A DNA stretch of 64,000 nt from ENR-C20 sp942493145 (lineage in GTDB: Bacteria; Bacillota; Clostridia; Acetivibrionales; DTU013). This document shows positions 33,410 to 42,600 of this stretch, piece after piece. The stretch covers positions 2,232,001 through 2,296,000 of the forward strand of contig OW818679.1 of NCBI GenBank assembly GCA_942493145.1, read 5' to 3'. The position numbers and the translations under genes are program-made. A model generated the notes under the pieces. The model searched no databases, was not told the DNA's origin, and worked only from the letters and a program-made list of their open reading frames with translations. Within the stretch, counting starts at the first letter, position 1; each line of letters starts with the position of its first letter.

Positions 33410-35836
33410 TTATCGCAAAATTTTAGTCGGATTAAAGCTCTTTAAGCTCAGTGAGTTCGTTACAACCGACACTGAACTGAATGCCATGGCACCCCCGGCA
33501 ATGATGGGACTCAACAAACCGAAAGCAGCAAATGGGATACCAATTATATTATAGAAAAATGCCCAGAATAAATTCTGCTTGATTTTGTTCATTGTCTTTT
33601 TGGAAAGCCTTATAGCGGCTGGAATGGTTCTAAGATCCCCGCGCATAAGGGTGATGTCGGCGGCTTCAATAGCGACATCAGTTCCCGTACCGATGGCCAT
33701 ACCTATGTCAGCCGTTGCAAGTGCCGGTGCGTCGTTGATTCCATCGCCTACCATTGCAACAATCTTTCCACCAGCCTTCAGTCTTTCAACTTCTTCAGCT
33801 TTATTCTCAGGAAGCACTTCTGCCAGGACATTAGTTATACCTGCCTGCCTTGCAATGGCACCTGCCGTCCTTTTATTGTCTCCTGTAATCATATATACTT
33901 CAATGCCCATATCCCTTAATTCGTTTATTGCCTCAATGGAATTCTCCTTCAAAGTATCTGCCACAGCCAGAACCGCTTCCAACACATCATCTACAGCCAT
34001 CAGCATTGCAGTCTTGCCATCGTCCTCCAGTTGTGTAAGTATATTTTCAACACTCCCCATCCCAATGCCTTTTTCAAGCATGAGCTTTCTTGTACCCATA
34101 TATATTACCCGATCATCAACTATCGCCTTGACTCCTCTTCCCGGGATGGCTTCAAAACGTACAGGGTCACTAATGCTGCCAAAGATCTGTTTGCTGTTCT
34201 CATAAATCGCTACGCCCAGGGGATGCTCCGATTTTTTCTCAACTATACCGGCTATCCTTAACACTTCCTGCTTTTCCATGTTATTCAGGGATATTACATC
34301 AGTCACCTCCGGCAAGCCTTTGGTGATGGTCCCCGTTTTATCAAGGACGACTACATTAATTTTGTAGGCCATTTCAAGATGTTCCCCACCCTTGATGAGT
34401 ATGCCGTTTTCAGCTCCCTTTCCAGTCCCTACCATGATTGCTGTCGGAGTTGCAAGTCCCAACGCACAGGGGCAGGCTATTACAAGGACTGCCACAGCAC
34501 TTGTTATGGCTTTTGTGAGATCCCCGCCTGCAATATACCATATTAGAAATGTCACCAGGGCAATACCTATGACTACCGGTACAAATATACCCGAAACCTG
34601 ATCTGCTATTTTTTGAATCGGAGCTTTTGATCCCTGTGCATCTTCAACCATTTTTACTATCTGAGACAGTGCCGTGTCCTTCCCGACCCTTGTCGCTTCG
34701 AATTTAAAAGTCCCAAACTTGTTGATGGTGGCGCCAATGACATTATCCCCCGATTTCTTTTCCACAGGCAGGCTCTCTCCTGTAAGCATGGACTCATCAA
34801 TGGACGAATCACCTTCCAGTATCCTTCCATCGACCGGCACCTTTTCTCCAGGCCTTACAACAACTATATCACCAGCTTCGACCTCTTCGATCGGTATATC
34901 TGTTTCAGCTCCGGCTCTTATCACCCTGGCTGTTTTAGCCTGCAAGCCCATGAGTTTCTTGATGGCTTCCGAGGTCTTTCCCTTCGCACCAGCCTCCAGG
35001 TACTTTCCAAGCAATATGAGGGTGATAATAATTGCAGAAGCTTCAAAATACAAGTCCTTCATGCCACCCATCGTTGCAGGCTGGAAGAAGACATTATAAA
35101 GGCTGTAGAAATATGCAGCAGAAGTACCCATGGACACCAGCACATCCATATTTGCGCTTTTTGATCTCAATGCATAAAACGCATGCTTGTAAAACCTGAA
35201 ACCGATGACGAACTGTACAGGAGTTGCAATTATCAATTGGAAATAAGCATCGTGCAGGAAAGGTACATCCACTCCCAACAAAGACAGAATCATTGCCAGC
35301 AAAAGCGGTGAACTCAGGATTATCGAAACAATAAGAGTGATTCTAAGTTTTTTTATCTCTTTTTCCCGCTGCTCCTTTTCCCTGTCCTTTGTAGCTTCTT
35401 CAATTTTCTCAGCTTCATATCCAATATCCTTTACTGCTTTTATAATTTCAGAAACCTTTATCTGCGCCGAATCATATTGAACCGAAGCCTTTTCAGTAGC
35501 CAGATTCACAGCCGCCTTACTGACGCCGCCAAGCTTACCGAGCTTCTTTTCAATTCTTGCGGAGCATGAAGCGCATGTCATTCCAGTTATTTTTAATTCA
35601 ACCTTGTTTTCATCAGGCGCTTTTTCATCTATTACATCATAGCCCAGTTTTTTTATTAAACCTTCAATTTTCTGTATGTCCACTAACCCGTCATCAAACT
35701 CAACGGCAGCTTTCTCAACAGCCAGATTTACATTTGCGGTGCTGACACCTTCCAGCCTGCTTAAGCCCTTTTCTATCCTTGCAGCGCAAGCTGCGCAGGT
35801 CATACCCGATATTTTTATTTGTTTTTTTTGTATCAC
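33410..35836 (-). CDS. copA: copper-exporting P1B-type ATPase with two HMA domains
   Basis: The protein has about 808 residues. Two N-terminal heavy-metal domains each carry the metal site (GMTCAACAAR and GMTCASCSAR). Membrane helices, the CPC metal site (ACPCALG), the phosphorylation loop DKTGTITKG, the HP motif (EHPLG), GDGINDAPAL and the C-terminal AFSSVSVVTNSL (MxxSS-like) follow in CopA order. It should pump Cu(I) out of the cell. GTG 35836 is chosen because GGGAGG lies ten bases upstream. It directly follows the HMA-SafE-cupredoxin gene. Confidence 0.95.
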   Translation of the reverse strand: MIQKKQIKISGMTCAACAARIEKGLSRLEGVSTANVNLAVEKAAVEFDDGLVDIQKIEGLIKKLGYDVIDEKAPDENKVELKITGMTCASCSARIEKKLGKLGGVSKAAVNLATEKASVQYDSAQIKVSEIIKAVKDIGYEAEKIEEATKDREKEQREKEIKKLRITLIVSIILSSPLLLAMILSLLGVDVPFLHDAYFQLIIATPVQFVIGFRFYKHAFYALRSKSANMDVLVSMGTSAAYFYSLYNVFFQPATMGGMKDLYFEASAIIITLILLGKYLEAGAKGKTSEAIKKLMGLQAKTARVIRAGAETDIPIEEVEAGDIVVVRPGEKVPVDGRILEGDSSIDESMLTGESLPVEKKSGDNVIGATINKFGTFKFEATRVGKDTALSQIVKMVEDAQGSKAPIQKIADQVSGIFVPVVIGIALVTFLIWYIAGGDLTKAITSAVAVLVIACPCALGLATPTAIMVGTGKGAENGILIKGGEHLEMAYKINVVVLDKTGTITKGLPEVTDVISLNNMEKQEVLRIAGIVEKKSEHPLGVAIYENSKQIFGSISDPVRFEAIPGRGVKAIVDDRVIYMGTRKLMLEKGIGMGSVENILTQLEDDGKTAMLMAVDDVLEAVLAVADTLKENSIEAINELRDMGIEVYMITGDNKRTAGAIARQAGITNVLAEVLPENKAEEVERLKAGGKIVAMVGDGINDAPALATADIGMAIGTGTDVAIEAADITLMRGDLRTIPAAIRLSKKTMNKIKQNLFWAFFYNIIGIPFAAFGLLSPIIAGGAMAFSSVSVVTNSLSLKSFNPTKILR

Positions 35837-35910
35837 TTTATCTATTCCTCCCTTTAACCTCCGCAACAGCCTCCGGCCCCTATGGAACGGCCTGCACCGG
35901 TTGTGCTGTT

Positions 35911-35980
35911 CAGGTCACTTTCTGATACTTTCTGATACTTTCGGATACTTTCGGTCACTCTCGGTCACTTTCGGATACTT
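35911..35980 (-). repeat. 10-bp tandem repeat at the 3' end of the copper-handling gene, seven copies
   Basis: Seven 10-base units (AAGTATCCGA, AAGTGACCGA, AAGTATCAGA and variants in gene direction) cover the last codons and stop of the gene. Since 10 is not a multiple of three, unit number sets the reading frame of what follows. In another frame the DNA behind the repeat encodes a Gly-rich tail ending GAGGCCGG with its own TAA at 35854-35856, just before the copA binding site. Confidence 0.9.
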
Positions 35981-37427
35981 TGGAAACATCGTCCACAACC
36001 TCGATATTGCTCCTTATCATTCCCATCCAACAGCTATACGGAATGTTACCAGATTCATCCGGTGTAAATTCTATTATATTATCTCCTTCTTGAAGAGTTA
36101 TTTCCACCTCATATTTGGGTATTATCAATGTCCTGTTGCAACCGTTGATGTCACCGGCATCAGCCTGTATATTCCATCTGACAGGCATGCCCTTCTGGAC
36201 TGTTATAGGTTCATACTTACCCGAATCAAGACTGGTAGTAACAATCTGTACATTTCCCTGGACTGTTGCTATGCTGCCTGCAGCAGTAGCAGCAGAAGAA
36301 GAAGTTGCAGAAGAAGAAGTTGCACCGGATGCATAGGCTGAATTGATACCTGAAAGACCCAGGCCCCTGTTTAACATTATCACGCCCAATATGATAACCA
36401 GTATTGCACTTGCTTTCAACATCTTATGTGTAAACTTGCCGCTCAGGAAAGAGCTTACAGCTCCGAACCCAAACATCAGGGGTACGGTACCTAGGCTGAA
36501 TAAAAACATGGAAATTGCACCTGCTGCAAAGCTTCCTGTACCCAGGGCGTAAATCTGCATGGCCTGAAGCGGTCCACATGGCATCAGCCCGTTCAGCAGT
36601 CCTATGTAAAAAGGACCATGCTTCCCGTTGCTGTTATGGATTTTGTTGCCGAATATCTTCGGCATCCTGGGGTTCAGCTTCCTCAGCCATGGAAATATGT
36701 TGAGCATATTCAAGCCCATGATTACCATGAAAACGCCCGACACAACTGCGACAACACCCTTTGCCGCACCTGAAAATGTTATTGCCGACCCGATTGCGCC
36801 AACAATACCACCAATAACTGAATAGGAAATTACCCTGCCGGCGTTATACATGAGGCTGGGTTTTAGTTTTGTCATCCTGCTTCCTGCATTATCATCACTT
36901 ATTTTGTAAGACACACACTGTGAAAGGTTAATACCCCCGCACATGGCTATACAGTGCAGTGAAGTCATAAGTCCTATTAAAAACAACAATCCATAACCCA
37001 TGTTCTGGGTAACCTGAGGTATGAAATTGAATCCGACGGTATTATTGATAATAATGTAAAGCGCAAATAATATGATTCCTGATCCCAATAACTGATTTAT
37101 GGACATTTTATCGTCTGAAGCTTTTTTAGTATTTGAATTTATCGTCTTAAAATTTGCCATCTTTGAATTTGCCGTCTTTGAATTTGCGGGTTTTGAATCA
37201 ACGGTCTTATTCCTGACCTTATAATCAAGCAACTCTATAGTTTCAATAATCCTGTCCAGTCCGGTCATATTTGCATCATAAGTAACATAGACATTGGAAC
37301 TGCTGAAAATAGCCTTGACTTCAATTACACCTTCAAGCTGCCTTATGGCATTCTCTATTCTCATTTCACAGCTTGTACATGTCATGCCATCTATTTGAAT
37401 GACTTTACGAATTAATTTCTGTTCCAT
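35955..37427 (-). CDS. HMA-SafE-cupredoxin fusion protein (copper handling)
   Basis: The 490-residue protein has an N-terminal heavy-metal domain (DGMTCTSCEMR, residues 13-23), a low-complexity linker of degenerate 5-residue repeats (about 75-105), six or more helices of the TauE/SafE-DsbD-like type (GLMTSLHCIAMCGGINLS and NGLMPCGPLQAMQIYA with paired Cys-containing motifs) and an outside cupredoxin-like domain (VQKGMPVRW, IPYSCWMGM). Such fusions are found in copper operons of anaerobes and probably pass copper or electrons across the membrane. The present stop lies inside a 10-base tandem repeat; a Cys-rich tail follows out of frame. Confidence 0.88.
   Translation of the reverse strand: MEQKLIRKVIQIDGMTCTSCEMRIENAIRQLEGVIEVKAIFSSSNVYVTYDANMTGLDRIIETIELLDYKVRNKTVDSKPANSKTANSKMANFKTINSNTKKASDDKMSINQLLGSGIILFALYIIINNTVGFNFIPQVTQNMGYGLLFLIGLMTSLHCIAMCGGINLSQCVSYKISDDNAGSRMTKLKPSLMYNAGRVISYSVIGGIVGAIGSAITFSGAAKGVVAVVSGVFMVIMGLNMLNIFPWLRKLNPRMPKIFGNKIHNSNGKHGPFYIGLLNGLMPCGPLQAMQIYALGTGSFAAGAISMFLFSLGTVPLMFGFGAVSSFLSGKFTHKMLKASAILVIILGVIMLNRGLGLSGINSAYASGATSSSATSSSAATAAGSIATVQGNVQIVTTSLDSGKYEPITVQKGMPVRWNIQADAGDINGCNRTLIIPKYEVEITLQEGDNIIEFTPDESGNIPYSCWMGMIRSNIEVVDDVSKVSESDRE
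37131..37200 (-). repeat. degenerate 15-bp tandem repeat in the linker of the copper-handling gene
   Basis: Four to five decayed 15-base units of the type TTTGAATTTGCCGTC on the plus strand encode the Asn-Ser-Lys-rich linker between the HMA and membrane domains. The frame is kept. Confidence 0.7.
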
Positions 37428-37497
37428 TGTATCATACCGCCTTTACAGTAATTTAACTGTATAGTAGCATTTGTTTGTGAAGATTTGATGAAGATAA

Positions 37498-37536
37498 ATA
37501 AAAAGCAGGCATGCGTCTGACAAAATGCATACCCGC
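37498..37536 (-). terminator. terminator behind cysK
   Basis: In gene direction GCGGGTATGC pairs fully, with two G-U pairs, with GCATGCCTGC around a 12-base loop, and TTTTTA follows. It lies about 30 bases behind the cysK stop. Confidence 0.8.
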
Positions 37537-37564
37537 CAAAAACTATATACTATTTCAACATTAG

Positions 37565-38500
37565 TCATGCTTCCTGGAAAAGGGCTGTCGACAGATACCT
37601 CTCCCCCGTATCGGGAAGAATGGCAATAATTGTCTTACCTTTGTTTTCAGGCCTTTTTGCCAGTTCGGCAGCAGCATAAACAGCAGCACCCGACGATATG
37701 CCCACCATTAGTCCCTCTGTTTTGGCCAGTTTCCTGGAGGTTTCAATGGCATCGTCGCCCTTTACCAGAAAAATCTCGTCAATTATGCTTCTGTTAAAAT
37801 TAGCGGGCACAAACCCTCCACCTATTCCCTGTATTTTATGTGGTCCTTTGGTTCCTCCGGATAAAACCGGTGATTCAAAAGGCTCGATTGCAATGACCTG
37901 TACTCCGGGCTTTCTTTTTTTCAATACTTCACCAACGCCTGTAATTGTTCCGCCTGTCCCGACTCCCCCGACAATTATGTCCACCTCACCATCTGTATCC
38001 CGCCATATTTCTTCAGCTGTCGTCCTTCTGTGCATTTCCGGATTTGCAGGGTTTTCGAACTGCTGGGGCACAAATGAGTTGGGAATCTGCGCTGCAAGTT
38101 CTTCTGCCTTCCTTATTGCGCCAGGCATTCCTTCGGCACCAGGTGTCAGTACAAGTTCAGCCCCCAGGAATTTTAAAAGGCTCCTTCTTTCAATACTGAA
38201 TGTATCCGGAAGTGTAATTATCAACCTGTAACCTTTTGCTGCTGCCACAAATGCCAGTGCAATACCTGTGTTCCCGCTGGTTGGTTCAATTATCACTGTG
38301 TCTTTGTTTATAAGTCCTTTTTCCTCGGCATCCTTTATCATTGCATATCCAATCCTGTCCTTTATGCTTCCCGCAGGATTGAAATACTCCAGCTTCGCTA
38401 TAACCCTTGCCTGAAGGTCATTTGCTTTGCTGAAATTTGACAACTCCAGCAGCGGGGTGTTTCCAATTAAATCTGTTAGGTTCTTTGCAATTTTAGACAT
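37565..38500 (-). CDS. cysK: cysteine synthase A (O-acetylserine sulfhydrylase)
   Basis: The 311-residue PLP enzyme makes L-cysteine from O-acetylserine and sulfide. The PLP lysine is in SIKDRIGYAM near residue 45, the substrate loop is EPTSGNTGIALA near residue 69, and the phosphate loop is GVGTGGTITGVG near residue 178, with SSGAAV near the C terminus. Length is normal for CysK. It is the third gene of a set with a Rrf2 regulator and an O-acetylhomoserine sulfhydrylase, so it belongs to sulfur amino acid supply. Confidence 0.95.
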   Translation of the reverse strand: MSKIAKNLTDLIGNTPLLELSNFSKANDLQARVIAKLEYFNPAGSIKDRIGYAMIKDAEEKGLINKDTVIIEPTSGNTGIALAFVAAAKGYRLIITLPDTFSIERRSLLKFLGAELVLTPGAEGMPGAIRKAEELAAQIPNSFVPQQFENPANPEMHRRTTAEEIWRDTDGEVDIIVGGVGTGGTITGVGEVLKKRKPGVQVIAIEPFESPVLSGGTKGPHKIQGIGGGFVPANFNRSIIDEIFLVKGDDAIETSRKLAKTEGLMVGISSGAAVYAAAELAKRPENKGKTIIAILPDTGERYLSTALFQEA

Positions 38501-38547
38501 TATTTCTCCTCCATAATCAGCACTTTTAGTATTGCCGGCTTCATTGT

Positions 38548-39837
38548 TCAGCCTATAGCTTTGTTAAGCGCCTGGTTCAGGTCGTAGATCAGATCCTCGG
38601 CATCTTCTATCCCGATTGATAGCCTTATCTGATCCGGTGTTACACCTGCAGCCTTCAATTCCTTCTCTGGCAATTGGGCATGTGTTGTTGATGCCGGATG
38701 TATGACAAGGGATTTCGCATCAGCTACATTTGCAAGCAGTGAGAATATCTCCAGATTGTCTATGAATTTCGTTGCAGCCTCTATCCCTCCCTTTATTCCA
38801 AAGGTGAATATGGATCCTGTGCCTTTTGGCAGATACTTTTGTGCAAGTTCATAATATTTATTTTCCTTTATGCCTGGATAGTTTACCCATGCAACTGCAG
38901 GATGGTTTAACAGAAACTCAACAATCTTTTTTGTATTGGATACATGCCTTTCAACCCTCAGGGAGAGTGTTTCAAGCCCCTGCAGAAACAAGAACGAGTT
39001 TAGAGGCGCCATTGATGCCCCGGTATCCCTCAGTAGTTGAACCCTTGCTTTTACTACAAATGCCGCAGCCCCTACATCCTTAGCATAGACGATTCCATGA
39101 TAACTTGAATCGGGTTCAGTCAGGCCTGGAAATTTTCCGCTGCCCAGCCAGTCAAATTTGCCCGAATCTACGATTACTCCTCCTATTGAAGTCCCATGTC
39201 CCCCTATGAATTTGGATGCTGAATGTACTATGATATCAGCTCCGAAATCAATTGGCCTTATGAGGTAGGGAGTTCCGAAGGTGTTATCGACGATTAGCGG
39301 TATTTTGTTTTCATGTGCAATTTGGGCAACCACTTCGATATCAACTAAATTTATTCCTGGGTTTCCTATGGTTTCGATATAAACTGCTTTTGTCCTGCCT
39401 GTTATTGCTTTCCTGAAATTCTCCGGATCATCCGAATCGACGAATGTAGTTTTAATGCCTAACTTGGGGAGAGTGGTCAGGAACAGATTGTATGTACCTC
39501 CATATAGAGTACTTGCAGCAACGATTTCATCGCCTGCACCGGCTATATTCAGGATAGCGTAAGTGATGGCTGCAGATCCGGATGCAACAGCCAGAGCTGC
39601 AACGCCTCCTTCTAATGCTGCTATTCTCTGCTCAAATACATCGTTCGTTGGATTCATAATCCTGGAATAAATATTACCAGATTCTTTTAAAGCAAAAAGG
39701 TTTGCTGCGTGCTCAGCATTGTTGAAAACATAGGATGTTGTCTGATAAATCGGAACCGCTCTTGAACCTGTTGCAGGGTCCACCTTTTGTCCTGCATGTA
39801 CCTGTAGGGTGTCAAATTTCAATTGTCTTTCACTCAT
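38548..39837 (-). CDS. metY: O-acetylhomoserine aminocarboxypropyltransferase (homocysteine synthase)
   Basis: The 429-residue enzyme of the Cys/Met PLP family has VHAGQKVDPATGSRAVPIYQT at its N terminus, DNTFGTPYL near residue 185 and the PLP lysine in HSASKFIGGHG near residue 208. The extra length and the TSYVF/NLFALKESGNIYSRIMNPT pattern fit O-acetylhomoserine sulfhydrylases, which make homocysteine from sulfide. It lies 15 bases after the regulator gene and 47 before cysK, so the three probably form one operon. Confidence 0.92.
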   Translation of the reverse strand: MSERQLKFDTLQVHAGQKVDPATGSRAVPIYQTTSYVFNNAEHAANLFALKESGNIYSRIMNPTNDVFEQRIAALEGGVAALAVASGSAAITYAILNIAGAGDEIVAASTLYGGTYNLFLTTLPKLGIKTTFVDSDDPENFRKAITGRTKAVYIETIGNPGINLVDIEVVAQIAHENKIPLIVDNTFGTPYLIRPIDFGADIIVHSASKFIGGHGTSIGGVIVDSGKFDWLGSGKFPGLTEPDSSYHGIVYAKDVGAAAFVVKARVQLLRDTGASMAPLNSFLFLQGLETLSLRVERHVSNTKKIVEFLLNHPAVAWVNYPGIKENKYYELAQKYLPKGTGSIFTFGIKGGIEAATKFIDNLEIFSLLANVADAKSLVIHPASTTHAQLPEKELKAAGVTPDQIRLSIGIEDAEDLIYDLNQALNKAIG

Positions 39838-39852
39838 GTTAATAGTCCTCCT

Positions 39853-40299
39853 TTAGATATAATACATAACCGAATCGCTGTTACTCATTTTTCTGTAATC
39901 ATTGACCAAATCATCCAATGTCAGTGAATCGACCACCTGATTGAGACATTCGTTCATTTTGCCCCATACATTAATGTTAATACAATGCTGGATACTACCA
40001 GGGGCTGCAGCATTGTCTTCCTGTATCTCAACTACCGACAGCTCCCCCTCCAGGACTCTTAATATTCTCCCAACCTTTAGATTAACAGGAATATCGGTCA
40101 GAATATATCCTCCCTGTGAGCCTTTAACACTTTTCACAATACCTGCTTTCTTTAGTATTGAAAAAACCTGTTCCAGATAGTTAACAGATATGTTTTGCCT
40201 TTCTGCAATACTATTTAGCGCCACATGTTCACCATTGGAGTTTAATGCCAGATCAACCATTGCACGCAATCCATATCGTCCTTTTGTAGAAAGCTTCAT
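39853..40299 (-). CDS. Rrf2 family transcriptional regulator (CymR-like)
   Basis: The 148-residue protein has the Rrf2 pattern: MKLSTKGRYGLRAMVDLA, then the winged-helix recognition segment ISVNYLEQVFSILKKAGIVKSVKGSQGGYIL. It has two Cys (HCININVWGKMNEC, about residues 105-118) but not the three-Cys cluster spacing of IscR. Beside metY and cysK it most resembles CymR, the cysteine-metabolism repressor that senses O-acetylserine through CysK. That function is inferred from context. Confidence 0.9.
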   Translation of the reverse strand: MKLSTKGRYGLRAMVDLALNSNGEHVALNSIAERQNISVNYLEQVFSILKKAGIVKSVKGSQGGYILTDIPVNLKVGRILRVLEGELSVVEIQEDNAAAPGSIQHCININVWGKMNECLNQVVDSLTLDDLVNDYRKMSNSDSVMYYI

Positions 40300-40436
40300 A
40301 CTTTAGCCTCATTTCAATTCCTAGTATTCCTATTTGTTTTATATGTTACAATCAATTTTAATAAATGTCAATAATTTTATATGCGATTTTTCTGATTTTT
40401 TTCAAATGTCTCGCTAGCCACTATACACACCACATT

Positions 40437-40475
40437 GAAAAAGCCATATAGAATCTATTGATCCTATATGGCTTT
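40437..40475 (-). terminator. terminator behind the YjiH-like gene
   Basis: AAAGCCATATAG (40440-40451) pairs with CTATATGGCTTT (40464-40475). In minus direction the stem runs into TTTTTC. It lies about 90 bases behind the stop at 40566 and may also stop readthrough toward the cysteine genes. Confidence 0.7.
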
Positions 40476-40565
40476 GCTATTATTCATATTATTTACAATT
40501 TTCTATTAAAATACAATTTTATAACAGTGAAGTATCATTTGATCTTGTACAGAACCTACTGTTTA

Positions 40566-41957
40566 CTAGAACAGAATCATCGCAAATATACCTGCAAATA
40601 TTATTGAAAGAACCATCCTCTCAAGCCAAATGATTACCATATGCGAGAATTTCGCCGGTATTTCCGTTCCCATTATGCAAGGTATGAAGCTTGCAAGGAA
40701 TATGATTGAGGAAACAGGCAGCACAGCAAGCATGTATTTGATCCTCATTGAATATTCTGAGCCTGTAACCAGCAGCGACGGCAGCGTAACCTCAAGGAAC
40801 GACAGTGCAGCTCCGGTTGACGCGACACCCAGTTCTGCGGCAGGTATACCGATCAGCCAGAATAAAGGATAGAATATTAACCCAATCCATGAGAAAAATG
40901 GAGTAAAGAGGTTTACGACAATACCGATACTTCCAAAGAACATTGTGCCGGTTGGTATTGTAGCGACTATCAGAAACGATTCCCACAATATATAGCCTAT
41001 GCGCTTGTAAGGGGGCTCTGCCGTATCTGCGACATTCATTGCGGATATCCACGCATTTTTCATAAGTGAATCTTTGAAAACCGGTTCAGGATTTGGTGTA
41101 ACTTCAGGGTAATAGGTCTCAGGTAACTTCCTGAGTGGATATAGACGGATTCCGACAAGAGCGACCAGCAATGTGATCAGGAAAGCCGACCAGAAAAATA
41201 TATTCCAGTATTCTATTATTCCGGTGTTGTTGGCCAGAACAATAAGGAAGCCGACAGAAACAGTCGACAGGCTGGTACCGATTATGACTGACTCTTTTTC
41301 AGTCATTCTCCCCTGCTTGTACTGATCGTTAACTGCGATGTGACCGATGGAAAAGTTGCCAAGGAAGGCACTTACCATTATAACGGCAGCACGTCCGGGC
41401 AACTTGAATACCGGACGCATTATGGGGCGTACCATAACACCTATAAAGTCAACCAGTCCGTAGTCCAGAAGGAATGGTAGAAACATTGCTGATATCGGAA
41501 CACTGATTGCTACAGGTATCAGAATTTTTTTCAAAATAAATGGTCCGACATTATCCTGTAACAGTATAGCTGGTCCAAAATTAAACACAACAAAAGTCAA
41601 CAATACCAGACCTATCATCTTAAATATTGAGAAAGATGTCTGAAGAGAAGACTTGAAGTGCTTTTTCCTGCGGATGAAAAGATCCGCAACACCTACAGCT
41701 CCCAATGCATATACGATATAAGGCATGATGGGCAACAGAGATATCTTGATGAAATTGGCAACATGGTTAACCATGAAGGTTTTACTGGCTGCATAAGTGA
41801 AGCTGTAACTTCCTATGTTAAATGTATGCTCCGGCAGTTTAAATTCCACAAAAAAAGCGAAAATTCCGAACGCGCTGTAAATGATAAATTTCATGTACGT
41901 TGAAAGTGAGTACTTTCTCAACCCTGTTATAAGTGCGTTAGTTGCTACGTTTTCCAT
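40566..41957 (-). CDS. YjiH family membrane protein (nucleoside recognition/Gate domain)
   Basis: The protein has about 463 residues from ATG 41957, and ten or more helices. It resembles YjiH proteins with Gate (nucleoside-recognition) domains: VRPIMRPVFKLPGRAAVIMVSAFLGNFSIGHIAVNDQYKQGRMTEKES is the signature central stretch (given only as its location, about residues 185-235), and a similar Gate-like half follows. The transported substrate is unknown. It stands alone, divergent from the DtxR-family gene. Confidence 0.8.
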   Translation of the reverse strand: MENVATNALITGLRKYSLSTYMKFIIYSAFGIFAFFVEFKLPEHTFNIGSYSFTYAASKTFMVNHVANFIKISLLPIMPYIVYALGAVGVADLFIRRKKHFKSSLQTSFSIFKMIGLVLLTFVVFNFGPAILLQDNVGPFILKKILIPVAISVPISAMFLPFLLDYGLVDFIGVMVRPIMRPVFKLPGRAAVIMVSAFLGNFSIGHIAVNDQYKQGRMTEKESVIIGTSLSTVSVGFLIVLANNTGIIEYWNIFFWSAFLITLLVALVGIRLYPLRKLPETYYPEVTPNPEPVFKDSLMKNAWISAMNVADTAEPPYKRIGYILWESFLIVATIPTGTMFFGSIGIVVNLFTPFFSWIGLIFYPLFWLIGIPAAELGVASTGAALSFLEVTLPSLLVTGSEYSMRIKYMLAVLPVSSIIFLASFIPCIMGTEIPAKFSHMVIIWLERMVLSIIFAGIFAMILF

Positions 41958-42178
41958 TATTGATTGCCTTTCTGCAAATATTGTTATGCGTATTGATATA
42001 GGTACAAAAAACACCATTGTTCAATAATCTATCTTAATTTGGCTATGGTGTCAAGTAAGTTGATAGCATCAATATAATACGTTATAAAATATACATCATT
42101 GGTTTTTCCTTTATTTTTTCAAAGGTCAGGGGTATAATCAATTTATTGGAATTTGCATAAAACAACGGGGGATAACGT

Positions 42179-42571
42179 ATGAAAAAGCTTACATATATTA
42201 TGGAAAACTACCTTGAGGCAATTTACAGGCTTGCTTCCGATGGGAAGGGTGCAAGGGTCACTGATATCGCCCAAAGCCTCGGTGTTACAAAGGCAAGCAC
42301 CAATAGCGCAATGGCTGCCCTTGCAGAAAAGGGACTCATTAATTACGAAAAATACAAGGAAATATTCCTTACGACCGAAGGGTTGAGATTGGCCGAAATG
42401 ACTTCGAAAAAGCATACGATAATCCAGCAGTTTTTCACCGATATCCTAAACGTCGATGCTGGTATTGCAGACACCGATGCTTGTGCCATTGAGCATGTCA
42501 TAAGCAATGATTCGGTTTACGCCATGCATTATTACCTTCATAACGCAAAGGAAGGCAAGACTGATATTTGA
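42179..42571 (+). CDS. DtxR/MntR-family metal-dependent regulator
   Basis: The 130-residue protein has the DtxR pattern: MENYLEAIYRLA, the winged helix with ARVTDIAQSLGVTKASTNSAMAALAEKGLI, then the dimerisation/metal domain with HTIIQQFF, DTDACAIEHVIS. It lacks the C-terminal SH3 domain, as MntR-like short forms do. Manganese, iron or zinc is the likely corepressor. It converges on the ZIP transporter gene 30 bases away, which suggests metal homeostasis as a shared theme. Confidence 0.85.
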   Translation: MKKLTYIMENYLEAIYRLASDGKGARVTDIAQSLGVTKASTNSAMAALAEKGLINYEKYKEIFLTTEGLRLAEMTSKKHTIIQQFFTDILNVDAGIADTDACAIEHVISNDSVYAMHYYLHNAKEGKTDI

Positions 42572-42600
42572 CTTCATACCTGAATATCTCACAAGGATTA

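Noticed and set aside
40300..40565. SAM riboswitch or T-box near the cysteine genes
   Set aside because: Only a simple terminator hairpin is visible; I found no T-box or SAM-I core motifs.
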